64,000 bases of DNA from Kalmusia sp. IMI 367209 (lineage: Eukaryota > Ascomycota > Dothideomycetes > Pleosporales > Didymosphaeriaceae). Position numbers and translations under genes: made by a program. The stretch lies in contig JAPEUQ010000015.1 of NCBI GenBank assembly GCA_027946365.1, forward strand, positions 1,054,001-1,118,000. Direction: 5' to 3'. How positions within the stretch are numbered: the first letter of the stretch is position 1; each line of letters opens with the position of its first letter. Under the pieces are notes generated by a model, which was not told where the DNA came from, ran no database searches, and saw nothing but the letters and a program-made list of their open reading frames with translations. Below, piece by piece: positions 25,231 to 35,810 of this stretch.

Positions 25231-26029
25231 TCAGACCCTTTCAAGCTTCATTCCATGTTCCTTCTTCATGTGTGCCTTGAGTTTATCGGCACGTGGGTAA
25301 GACTTGTTGCAAGCAGAAGCAAGGCATCGAAAGCTTGCGCCCTCATGCACAGAGCGCATATGCCGACGAAACTCGACTCCTCGACCAAAAGTCTTCTTAC
25401 ATCCGGGAACGGCGCATTTGATGTGCGTACAATCCAACCGAGATTTTCTGGTATGCTGTCCGAATAGCTGGGTGGAGACGGGATCGCCACGGGCGCGTGG
25501 CACAATGGGAGCGAACCTCGACTGGCTAACATGGCTGCCAAGTTGAGGGCTAAGAGACTTGTCGATTACGAAGGCGATGTTCAGATGCGATATACTGGAA
25601 TCCATTGTTTCAGGATATTTGAACGCGCTCTGCACGCAGTTAAGGTCAACTCTTTTCCATAAATATGAGAGGTTATCCTCGAACGTAGAGTAGTCGGTAG
25701 ATAGGAACAAATTGTCTGGATCGAAACTGCCCAATCCCTGGTGTTGTGGTAGAGGTAAGCATTGATTCGGATCATCACCATAGCTTCTTTCACTGCCAAG
25801 CTGAATTGACCGGGAAGCTGAGGTATCGATTGTCGATTGGTGATCGACTTGGGGTACCAGGGGCCAATTGCTCGGCGAGGCCCAGATGAGTCGCGACCCC
25901 AGCCTAGTAAAAAGGCATAACTGCATGAAATTAACAAGAAAACTCACTCATCGGTCGTAAATGTCAATCCGCCAGTATGTACGGGAAACTTGTCGATGTC
26001 AAAAAAAAAAACCTTCTGTATTTGGCCAT
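25231..26029 (-). CDS. C2H2 zinc-finger protein, start unresolved
   Basis: The last exon (25903-25231) encodes 224 residues and ends with two adjacent C2H2 fingers: CAVPGCKKTFGRGVEF..H-x4-H and CLASACNKSYPRADKL..H-x4-H, each with C-x4-C spacing. A 44-nt intron (25947-25904, GTGAGT...TACTAG) joins in phase to an upstream exon reading DIDKFPVHTGGLTFTTDE. The nearest ATG upstream (26029) reads MAKYRR and then enters an 11-nt T run (26011-26001); with 11 T the frame does not reach DIDKF, with 9 or 12 it would. The frame that does connect stays open for over 100 nt further but has no ATG. The protein is probably a DNA-binding regulator of the fungal C2H2 type; targets are unknown. The start given is the best guess. 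Confidence 0.55.
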
Positions 26030-26138
26030 GGAAAGACTTGAATATAGCGCTAGAATAACATAACCCAATGTTCACGAAAAAGCCATGGATGACAACGAAC
26101 GAGTAGCTCTGATCATAACCATACAGACATGTATAGGC

Positions 26139-27799
26139 GGTGAAAGATTTCGCTGTTCGACATGTTCGAAATAATGTAGCCGACGAAAGCGTTATAAGTA
26201 TGAGCCCTTGCGAAAAATTGTTTCAGTAATAAAAATACAAAATAGCCAGCATTTGAAAACACATTCGAAGCCTTTCCGATGCGAGCAATGCCAAAGAGGA
26301 TTTGGCCTGTGTTCGGATCTTAGCCGCCATGTGAACGCTCGACATCGAGTGGGACAAGAAACCTTTCCCTGTACCGTACGTAGTTACACTTTATATACGA
26401 ATCGAAAAGACAAATTGCCGCAGCATCTATGGAGAGCCCACAACAATCGGTGCGGTGTTTCTTCCAGAATCTTGAAAAAGGCAAACCTTATGTCAAAAAC
26501 CCTCCACCAAGCTTCACCTAGAGCTCGACCTTGGGGTTAACAATACAGGTCAACATCTCAACTTGGAGTCGATATTTATCGCTCTACTGAAAAGGCTACA
26601 GCAATCTGGTGCAGGTGTGTTTGCAGCTGCAGCGGATGGCTCTACTGTTTTCCATACAGCGGCAAGTGTGGGAAGTGAAGAAGCGATAGAAAATCTCCTC
26701 AAACTTGTTTTCAATCTCGAGAAATGTAACCACGTGGAAGACACCTCTCTCCAGTCTGCCGCCGCCAGTGGCAATTGGGCGGCCATTGAAACCTTATTGC
26801 CCATCGATACTATAAATCAAGTCAAGTTATTCCAGGATAGCCGGGCCATGTACGCCCTTTTAAAGCCTCCAAACGTTGATGTAGTCAAGGAGACAATTCA
26901 ATATTGTGATGAACGAAACCACCCGATCACCGACGAGGCTCTCTCCGAAATGTTACAATTTGCTGCGAGGTTAGGCAAAGCGTCAATGGTAGACTTACTG
27001 TTTTCGTATCGAGGAATACCGGTCAATAAGAAAAAATTCACTTGGCAAAACTCTTTTACATCATGCAGCGTGGTATGGACACGAAAAAACTGTACGTCTC
27101 TTATTGGCTTGTCCGGACATCGAGATAAACACGTACCCGAGTTTACTGGATCGGATCACCGCTCATTGTGGCCATTGGACGTGGGCACATGGAGATAGTC
27201 AAGCTTTTGCTGGCACAACAAGATATCCAGTTCAATAAGGGCCACTCATGGCCGAAGGAAGAGATCAAGAAAGCTGTACCTTTCGGTCAGTCCGGCGTCG
27301 CACGAGCGCTTATCCTAGATGCAAGGTTTGGAAAGATTTCTGGAGACTTTATTCACAGTGGCAAAACGACTGCTAATGGCCTGGACCTTGTCCATGCTGT
27401 TATCAATGGTGAAGAGGAGCTCGTATCGAGAATTCTTTCTGAGACGGACTTCGTCTTTCCCAAAATGCTCGCAAGATACTATCTTGCACTGCGGTTGCGC
27501 TGGGTTGCACCGGGATTACGAGACAATTCCTAGACCACCACGGCTCGAATTGCCGAGCGTATGCGGCTTCACATTCACAATATGGCAACAGTTGCCTTCT
27601 TGAGATGACCGTGCGAAGTCACGATCAAGAGATGACTCAGTTATTGGTGAATTGTCCGCGTGTTAATAACGAGTCTGCTCTCAATAAAGCTGTGAGGAGA
27701 AAGAATCTGAAATTAATGGAAATACTGCTTTACTGTTCAGACATCGCAGGACTACTAGAAGATAATACTATGAAAGCATATTTCCTGGCTCGTGGTTGA
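26139..27799 (+). pseudogene. Broken C2H2 zinc-finger / ankyrin-repeat gene
   Basis: The remains run in one direction but in changing frames. First comes a finger start (GERFRCSTCSK) hit by a TAA at 26172, then in the same frame a good finger (FRCEQCQRGFGLCSDLSRH..H) and a second finger that has lost its second cysteine (FPCTVRSYTLYTNRKDKL..H). The frame changes between 26539 and 26560, and ankyrin-type repeats follow (for example DGSTVFHTAASVGSEEAIEN). It changes again at an A run (27031-27036) before LGKTLLHHAAWYGHEKTVRL, again near 27140-27165 before SPLIVAIGRGHMEIVKLLL, and again near 27480. The last piece ends at 27799. None of these changes sits at good splice sites. Zinc-finger plus ankyrin proteins are a common expanded family in Dothideomycetes (from memory). 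Assembly errors in homopolymers could explain some of the shifts but not the TAA or the lost Cys. Confidence 0.75.
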
Positions 27800-27891
27800 T
27801 TACGATTGAAGACAGGAAGCTTAGAGGGCATCCTGCGGCAAGCATGAAAAAGCAGGGCTTCTAGCAAGGCCCTACGATACCGTCAAGATTT

Positions 27892-29821
27892 CTATAGGTC
27901 CACCTTGGTCCCTTCGGGCGGGCTAACCTCTAATGCCTCAACGATCGGCCATAACTTCGCGCACCTCTTCTGTAGACTCTCATCATTCCCTTCCATCGCA
28001 GTCGCATTCGCCCCCGCTACCCTCAATACCCTCCCATCACCACCCCTCTCCCACGCCGGCGCGCCCTTCCACCTCACCACATTTGGATCTAACCATCTCA
28101 CAAAACTAGCCACATACCTCTGCATCAGCGGCACGACATGCGCATTCACACCCCCGGGGAGGTACGACTTCGGTGGATTCCCGTCTGTATTATTTGGGCC
28201 CCAGATGGCGTGTAGCTCGATGGTGTGATACGCGCCGACACCCGAGACTTCGAGTGCAGGATCTTGCGGCGCGAATTTGTACAACCAAGAGGAGTTCCCG
28301 GCGTAGACGCGCGTAGGGCAATTGAATGAGATATCACCAACAGCATTGCTGGCTGCGCGCCAGAGACGCCCGCTGTTGGGGAAGACTGGTTGCTCAGATG
28401 CAGCGTACATGGCGTAGAGATCGTTGAGGGCGGAGTCGGAGAGGAAGGGCGCTGCGCTGAGGAAGAAAGAGCGGAAGTCGGAGGTGGAGTTTATGGATTG
28501 GGGAGCAGTCTTTGTACCTTCATTTTGGGTTGTACCGAAAATGGAAGGGATTTTGCTGAGGGTGTGGGCGTAGGCTCTGTTGAGGAGGAGGCGGGAGGGG
28601 ATGATATCGGTGTCAAATGTTGGCCCGAATCTGTGGGAGTGTCAGATGTGGATCGTGTCTTTGAAGAAGGGGAATGTACCCACTTGCAGGTCGTTGTTTG
28701 TAAACTTGATGCATTGACCTTTCTCAAGCAATCTAATGATAGACTGTTGGTCGTGTTCGAGCATGCGGTAGCTTTGGCCAGGCAGTCATATTGTACCTGA
28801 CTCTGCTCGAGCGTCTTCAGTGGAATAACTGCAGTCGATTCCGCAATAACGCCTCTGAACAGATCCTTGCCCTTGATAGCTGGCGACGCCATCAAGATCA
28901 CAATTGACATAGCACCCGCAGAGTCGCCGTTCAGCACGATATGCTCCGGATCACCACCAAACTGGACAAAGGTTAGCTAGTCAGACTTTCCCGCTTGCAT
29001 GTTTACTCACTTTCTCGATATGTGCTTTAGTCCACTCCAGCGCCTTGATTTGGTCCCTAGCCCCATTATTCGTACTTCCATCGCCCTCTATTACCTCCTT
29101 ACCCAACAAATACCCATACGGGCCAACCCGATAATTGATCGACACCACAATCATATTACCTACTCTTGCAAGATCACTTCCGTTGTAGTTCGCATTCGAA
29201 TTACTCGTAAACCCACCACCCTGAATGAAGAACATCACCGGCAACTTCGACTTCTCAGTTGCATTGCCTTGGATTTGTCACTAAAACGACACCTGAGCAC
29301 GATGGTGAAGAGACGTACTGGGTGAAAAGACGTTGACGAAGAGACAGTCTTCCCCGACGGTAAAATGGGGATTAGGCTTCATACTCCAATCGTCTGGACT
29401 CTGAGCAAGACAGATATTGCCAAACTGTTGCACTGTTAGCAACATATTCTATGCTGGTTTGTGCTTTCTATCTCCTTTCTACTGTACTAGAACGAAAGTG
29501 TAAAGGTTTACTATGTGGGTAAATATCCTCGGAGACACAATACGCTCAATGGTGGTCTTGAGACTTTTTCCACATGAATGTACGACTAAACAAGCATACC
29601 TTCGCCGCATCCTGTACTTCTCTCGAAACAGAAGGATCCACCGGTGCTCTAAAGCGTAGTTGGCCAAGAGGCGGTGATGCATACCGTATCCCAAGCCACT
29701 GTGTGGTCCCATCGCCTACAATTCTGCCGGCATACTTTGCGTATCCAAGGTCGACCACTCTTTCTACCGCGCCCACAACACTACACAAGTTGAGCAATGC
29801 TAGCACTCTCATCCTGTTCAT
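27892..29821 (-). CDS. Secreted type-B carboxylesterase / lipase
   Basis: Five exons (29821-29600, 29424-29319, 29267-29011, 28961-28684, 28630-27892) join in phase to 533 residues, the usual length of fungal type-B carboxylesterases. A signal peptide is visible (MNRMRVLALLNLCSVVGA). The conserved early motif is WLGIRYASPPLGQLRFRAP, then EDCLFVNVFSP and the oxyanion-hole region VMFFIQGGGF. The nucleophile is Ser209 in GDSAGA (most relatives have GESAGA), with Glu325 in FGTTQNEGT and His423 in GVGAYHTIELH as the likely rest of the triad. Cysteines pair as in the family (EDC region; CLAKATAC; CPTRV). The substrate is not deducible; related fungal enzymes hydrolyse lipids, cholesteryl or feruloyl esters. 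It has no clustered biosynthetic neighbours. The exon ends were set by splice consensus and phase. Confidence 0.9.
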
Positions 29822-30902
29822 TTAAATCTTGTTGCTGTTGCGATGGGATTGTGAAAGCAAGTAGGAGGATGAAGATGAATGTCTCTAAGACATTGGCAAA
29901 ATTCGGAAAAGATTTCGCAGGAGGACATAGTAGGCGAAGTAGGATGTCTCGAATTTATGAGTTCATAGTAGCAGTTCTTTGCGAGAATTCGGATAGACCA
30001 TGGCTGAAAGCTAGTAGGGGGCTTCATCCTCCACCCGTACTAAAAGGCAATATAATCGCACCAATCGCTTGGCACACCGTCCCACGCTGACTTGTGACCG
30101 ACCTAAGTTGTACCGAGAACCTGGTGGAGATATGTATGCCTCTCGGTTTCTGTATTCTCCAGCTACTACGCCTAGGCCCGTTGTGTCACAACTGAATACG
30201 ACAGGTTCGGTTAATGTACATGCTGCATACGGGACACCTCCGGTTAATCCATTGAAATTAGCGGGAAGGGCACGATCCGAAGTATTTCTCCAGGCTATTG
30301 GTAGGGAGTTGTTGCTCATCATCGTTGAATCTTAGTCTTGGTAAGCAAAGTGTTTTAATGTCCCAGCGCTATTCAGCAAGCTGCTTTTACGTAAGCTTCA
30401 GTCACGCGTGGGTTAACGTGAAAGACGGCACGGTATCAACGTAGCAGCATATCCCATTGCAGCTACTCCAAACAGTACTTTTGAATGCCATGCAAGCGTG
30501 TCATACGCCATCACCCGACCGACCCATCGCCACATCCCAGAGGTAACGAAAAGGCCCACACATCCACAACCCCATATGACCCCCTAGGAACCGACATGAA
30601 ATTAAAAAAGGAAATAATTAGAGTACAATTGACCGTGGGTGCGGCCGGTAGTGGTATTCAGACATTAAGTAGTCGCGGTAACCCTATGCAGAGCTTTGAG
30701 CGTCGACGCACAGCTCTCCAGTAGGTGATTGAGACCAAGAGAAAGTGGGTTCGATCAAGTGTCTCCATACTGTCTAGTGCAGTGTGGAAGTGCTAATAGC
30801 CATGCCGTTGCTAGGAAGACCAGCGATAAATCCCGATTAAGCGTGCATAAGATGTCGTTAAGAAATGAGGAAACGCGAGCTAGATCACGGTGGTGACAGA
30901 TT
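29822..30902. other. Intergenic region
   Basis: This is the space between the carboxylesterase start and the GATA factor stop, both on the minus strand. Short overlapping frames exist (the longest about 100 codons at 30011-30322) but none resembles a known protein. Confidence 0.5.
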
Positions 30903-32519
30903 CTACTCGGTCATGGAGCTGATAGGGGAACCTGCACGGCTCTCATCAACAAGGTCGCTAAGTCGCATTTTCTTGTGCCGTGGGCCTTCTGTCTCTATTT
31001 CTTCCAGCCGTCTCTTCAGATCAGCTTCTCGTTGTTTGACCTCTTCAAGCTCCGTCCTTAGCTGTGATTCCCTCCCACGAGCTGCCTGCTCGCTCGTCTC
31101 GAGTTCGCTGACGCGCCCTCGGAAGAGATCGTTGATGACCTCCAGTTCAGATACGCGCGTCTTCAAAGCGGTGTTCTGTGCGGCCAGCGTGTCGTATGGC
31201 GGCGGGGCTTCGAGGTGGGAACCGTTGATTGAGGACAAGGCACCAGGGGAGGGCTGACGGAAACCAAAGCTGGGGAGGGATGGAGAGTGGAAGGCATCGC
31301 TGTGGAGAGCGCCATCAAACATGTGCTGGGGAGCAATATTGGATGGATGAGGAAATCCGGGAGTGCCGGTGCGCGAGACGGGCGACTGGGACCGGTCTGA
31401 GAGACCGGATGAGATCTTGCCAGACGCTCGACGATGCTGGGCAAGACCTTGGAAGGCGTCGGCATCGGGGTGGGCAGCGGGAAGGCCATTCATTTCGCCA
31501 ATCTAGAAGCGTTTTAGCAAGCAATATTGCAGCGCAGGGAGCTCGGTACCTTCTTGCGACCGCCAGGCCCGCCGGTCTTGACGCGGTTGCGGCTTTTGAT
31601 GACATCGGTCTTGAGGGAGATGGGTCGCGGACGGCCATGCAGCTTCAGGAAGAGACCGCATGCGTTGCACAGCACCGAGCCGGACTCATCGCGTCGCCAG
31701 AGCGGCGTGGTGCTCGTGGTGCAGTTCTGGCAGACGGGCTAGATGAGGTCAGTCGACGGCTATCGATTGCAGATTGCGATAAGGATAAGAGCAACATTTT
31801 GGCGAGGGCGCCCGTGAGAGCGCGCGCGCGCGCGGCGACATCAGCAGAGAGAGCTTACCGGAGAGTTCGCAGATCCACCAGCGGTGGCGGGCGCAGCGGT
31901 TGCGTAAGTCATGCTGTGGCCATTGGAGGGTCTGTCAGTCGGTCAGCGAGATGTTGAAAAAGTTCGAGCGGGCAGGCGGTGCCAAGACATGATAAGGCCA
32001 GGGAGGGAAGGCGCTACTGGCGGGCAGCGACGGTGCCTTCCGCCCTGAATCGCGGGACCTCCACAAACGCGTCCTCTGCCGCAATTGAACGTACCTTTGA
32101 GGCGGCGACGCGTTGTTGGACGGCGTGCGTCCGTTCAGATTATCATTATGGTCATTACTGTCTTTGGCGGGGCTGGGCGCCGCGACCGAGGCGAGCGCGG
32201 ACAGGGCGGGAAGCTGGATCGAGGCGTGGCTGCCGTGGCTGCTGTGGCGCTGGTTCGTGAACGAAGCTACCGTCGAGGTCGAGGACGGGCGCGAGATCTC
32301 ATGGCCGATGGACGGCAGAGAGGGTTTTTCGTCGAACGTGGGCGCCGTCTTGAAGGCAGGCAGGTCGAACACCTGCAAGATGGACGGCCGGCGAAACGAG
32401 TCGGTGGCCTGGGGCCGCGGCAGGATCGATGTAGCCAGCGTTGCGGATGCCGTGGTGTATCGACGAGAAACGCTGGGCGTCTCTCGCGAGGGGGTCCGGA
32501 TTATCGAAGAGGTGCGGGT
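30903..32519 (-). CDS. areB: GATA zinc-finger regulator with C-terminal coiled coil (AreB / Asd-4 / Dal80 type)
   Basis: Four exons can be joined in phase: 32519-32095, 31931-31859, 31738-31550 and 31502-30903 (428 residues as drawn). The third exon encodes one GATA finger, C-x2-C-x18-C-x2-C, with [11 protein letters not shown] and [17 protein letters not shown]. The C terminus is a heptad-rich coiled coil starting near residue 340 ([20 protein letters not shown]), which in this subfamily mediates dimerisation. AreB in Aspergillus and Asd-4 in Neurospora are GATA factors acting in nitrogen metabolism and sexual development respectively (established knowledge). No ATG lies in frame in the first exon drawn; it begins after a possible acceptor (CACCTTTAG, 32521-32520) with an in-frame TAG spanning it. 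The first in-frame ATG is at 31912, just before the finger, and would give 280 residues. The true start is therefore open. Confidence 0.85.
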
Positions 32520-33484
32520 CTAAAGGTGCCTGGGAGCTACGGGCACCAGGTAAACACGAAGAACGCGGGCGGCAGAGAATGAGCGACTAGACGAAGTGAG
32601 CGTGTGTGTAAAGAGCGACAGGTGCTCGAGCGAGCAGTCCAGCGAGCAGTCTAAAAGAGTGTGCGAGTATTCGAGGAAGCAGCAAAGCAGAAGTGAGGGT
32701 GCTTTCGCGTTTGCAGACGGGATAAGCTTAAGGGGGTCAAAGCCCGTATGCTAGGGGGGTCGATAGTACTATCGCCCACCACGCATCCACCGACCGTAAT
32801 TAGAGCTAATTTGGTGACCTGCATGACCTCACAAAACCCTCGTAGCGCCTTCAGTCTCCTTTCAGATGGACCGTTTTACGTTTGTCGTGCAGAGATCGTC
32901 GCGACCGCGATCCCCGTGAATCCACCGCAAGCTTCCCCCTTTGGTGCAAGCTTCCGCAGCAGCGACCTGCCATAGGCATTGAGACAGGACCGCCGCGCAA
33001 CTCGCCACTCAGCTGGCCCACCAACTTCAGCCCTGACAAGCCGTTCGTCCTCTCTATGAAACAGGTTCGCTCAGGTCCCAATCCATCTTCGATGGCGCCT
33101 ATCCGCAGAGCCTCGGCGCTTATCCGATGGAGCTCAGGGGCAATGCGCAAACAAATCTCTGCGCTAACCCCACAACAAGCAACGGCTAGCATTCCGTCAG
33201 CTACGTGCCCGTGCACTCCTTCGTGCCTCGTCCAATGAGCAGCATCTTGATTCGCCATTTACAAAGCTTGTAGTAGGAGACTATATACCATGAAGCAATG
33301 GCACGGTTGCGTAGACGTGAGAATGTTGAAGCATTCATGTTGGAGTAACTTCAACAAGACGTAATTTTAGCTACAGATTACCACGCAGCCTCGTAAGGCG
33401 ACCGTGGTCTTCCAATAAACATTGTCCAGGATCTCGGGGGTTGACTCATGTGAAGCCCCTGCGGCGTACCTACGTGTACCTTGA
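32520..33484. other. Intergenic region upstream of the GATA gene
   Basis: A missing 5' exon or leader of the GATA gene may lie here. Two overlapping frames of 118 to 135 codons (32851-33258 minus, 32882-33238 plus) mirror each other and are not recognised. Confidence 0.4.
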
Positions 33485-35449
33485 CTATCTCCCGAATGAG
33501 AACCAACCCTTCTTTGCTGGCTTTGCCTCCTCCGCCTGTACGGTTTCTACCTGTGGCTTCTCTGCAGGTTGTTCTTGGGCCGTCTTCCGCTGTCCAGGAT
33601 ACCCGACGTAGTTCCATGCCACATCCAAGAACAGAGGCTTCACTGGTACGGGTTTGAGTTTTGGCGGCCATGTGACCAGATTTTTGAGGTCAACGCTTCC
33701 AGATGTCGGGTATTCATTCAACCTTTCCACGACCGGAGCAGCGTTCGTAAGCTGCATCTTCGAAGCAATGTCTGAATTGGAAGACAATTGGGACAAGGCT
33801 ACAAGACTGCGGTAATGCAGAGTGAGGTTCTCCAGCTGTTGCTTGACAGTCTGCGCCTGGCTTTCAGAAACGATCAGTTTCGGCGTGTGTGACGATGACG
33901 CTGTAGGTCTCGGTGAGCTGACAGATTGCGAAGCTAGCGACAGGGCGCGGTTGCAGAGTGCAAGCGCCTGTCTCGGGGCCGAAAGGAAAGCGTGGGAGTG
34001 TGAGAGATTCAGACACTTCAAGGCTTGGTAGTACGCTCGTTGACCGTCCAACTCAGCCACGAACCCAGTGTCGCGCGTTGCGCCTTTCAACTCCTTGATC
34101 GAGTCAATGCTTTGCAAGATTGCATCATAGAGTGCAACCCGTTCTCGCAACCTGGCCAACTTCCGTCCAGTTGGTTCTTCTCGCTCCACCCACTCTTCCC
34201 CATCTTTGCGCGCCCGCTTTGGTTTCTGTGGAGGGTTTGCAGGGAACGTCAGCCCATCGTCCGTGCCGATCAGTACCCTGTAGCGACCAACGCGCCAAGC
34301 GATAAGATCGTAGTTCACAGCAAGACTTGTGACACGAAGGTCTTGCACTCTTGAGTCTCCTTCATCTACGCCCTCTTTCTCCAGTTCTTCTATGGCTCGT
34401 CTTGTAGCATCGGCGGCGTCTTGACTCGAGATTAAAACGTCATCGTAGGCGTTGGCTCTGTCTTTAAAAGAGGCCGATGCGGGGACCTCAGCTAATTTCA
34501 AGGTGGCAGAGTCAATCGCCACGAGCGCCTGCCCAATGGCTGCATCGACTATGTTTGCCGTTCGGCCCCTCCATGCGATCTTGGTGCCTGAAGTTGTGGT
34601 CTCCTCCTCCTGCAAGGCTGCAGGGTCGAGCTTTTCCATCACCTGAACCAGGTCTGCCTCGTCTCTTGGAAAGAATCTTTTCGCGACCGAAGGGACGCCG
34701 ACAGTACGAGGTATCCTATGCTGATAGGCGGCATAACGGATGCTTGGATCCGTCACCCCTGCAAGCACCTCCTTGAACAAGTCCTGTTTTGTTGCCCTGA
34801 GTAGCGAGCTGTAGATGACACGAGCGGCAGAGTAGTTGGTCAGGCAGGGTATCCACCGTTTTGTTGACGAGTCCTTGGATCTGGTGCCCTCGGCTTGCTT
34901 CTCAAACTCTTCCCCTCCTGCCAGAGCATATGCGTAGGCCCTCGCTTCCAATACGTCTCTATCTGATGCCCCGCTCGCGGCCTGGTCGGAGAGCAACGCG
35001 ACCACTTCCTGTGCGTGGCGTGCGGCTTTGTGCAAGCGCGATATGATATGTTGCCGCGTGGAACCGGTAATGCTCTGGTCCGCGTTGTCTTCGGAGTGGG
35101 ATGTCTTCATAGCCATGGCATGGGCCCACGCCCGCTCAGAAGTGAGGAGTAGTAAGTGCAGAAATCTGGGTATGTTAGCAGCTGGAGTATGAGCTAGGCT
35201 ACTGTTTCCTCACTCGATGTTCCTGCCCACTTCCTCTGCCGTCACTGGCACCTTCGCCGCGTATTTTGCATTTTTGGCTGTTGCGCGCCCGAGCTTCTTG
35301 CGCACAATGCGCAGTCGCCGAGAGAGCTGCGCGCGATATGTGCCATAGTCGCCCACCAGGAAGGCCGACTCCCGGTAGTCGGCTACGAATTTGGTGATGT
35401 CCATAGCGGCAGCTTGCTGTGCAGAGGTATGTGGAGGGGCATTGTCCAA
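33485..35449 (-). CDS. SRP68: Signal recognition particle subunit SRP68
   Basis: Two exons (35449-35214 and 35165-33485) join in phase across a 48-nt intron (GTGAGG...ACCCAG) and encode 638 residues, close to human SRP68 (627) and yeast Srp68 (599). The N-terminal region has the expected RNA-binding domain: DYGTYRAQLSRRLRIVRKKL, a basic stretch (AKNAKYAAK) and then the second-exon helices around LTSERAWAHAM. The middle reads as helical repeats (YLIAWRVGRYRVLIGTDDG-type motif as VGRYRVLIGTDDGLTF) and the C terminus ends in a short basic and aromatic tail (KKGWFSFGR). SRP68 pairs with SRP72 on the SRP RNA in the cytosol and takes part in targeting ribosomes to the ER (established). The start was chosen as the first ATG; a second Met follows 15 codons later. 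Confidence 0.93.
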
Positions 35450-35810
35450 CGCCTGTGCTGCGGGCCATATCCGCTAGCCGCATTGGTCATCTCGTGATCT
35501 CGTCCATGAAAAAGTTCCAGAGACCACACCACGCCATCGCCTCCCCGTGTCTACGTCCTCTCCTTGGTCAGCTCCTTGTCCTTGTATAATACTTTCTTTT
35601 GCCGTGCTGTGAATTTACCGGGTTTCTGGAGTTCCAATCGCGCCCCGTCCTCCACCGTCACGCACCAGGAGGCATGCGAAGGTGTGAGCTCCAACCTTGC
35701 GCTTTAAGCTTTCTATTGCCATCCCATCCTACCGTCGCCTCGCATTCACGTCGCTTCAGCCTCCAGCACTCCTAGCGGCGTCATCTGCTGCGCTCCTGAC
35801 GCGGCGGGTG
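35450..35810. promoter_or_regulatory. Shared divergent upstream region of SRP68 and the PPR gene
   Basis: The two start codons point away from each other 361 bp apart. A pyrimidine-rich run around 35560-35610 is visible, but no defined element. Confidence 0.35.

Noticed and set aside
30740..30775. GGGTTCGATCAAG, resembling a tRNA B box
   Set aside because: No matching A box or cloverleaf arms could be drawn around it.
32851..33258. Mirror frames of 118 to 135 codons on both strands
   Set aside because: Both are unrecognised and overlap each other; neither has splice or codon evidence.
35697..35810. N-terminal extension of the PPR gene
   Set aside because: The extension lacks an ATG; the first Met is at 35811 and gives the expected basic start.
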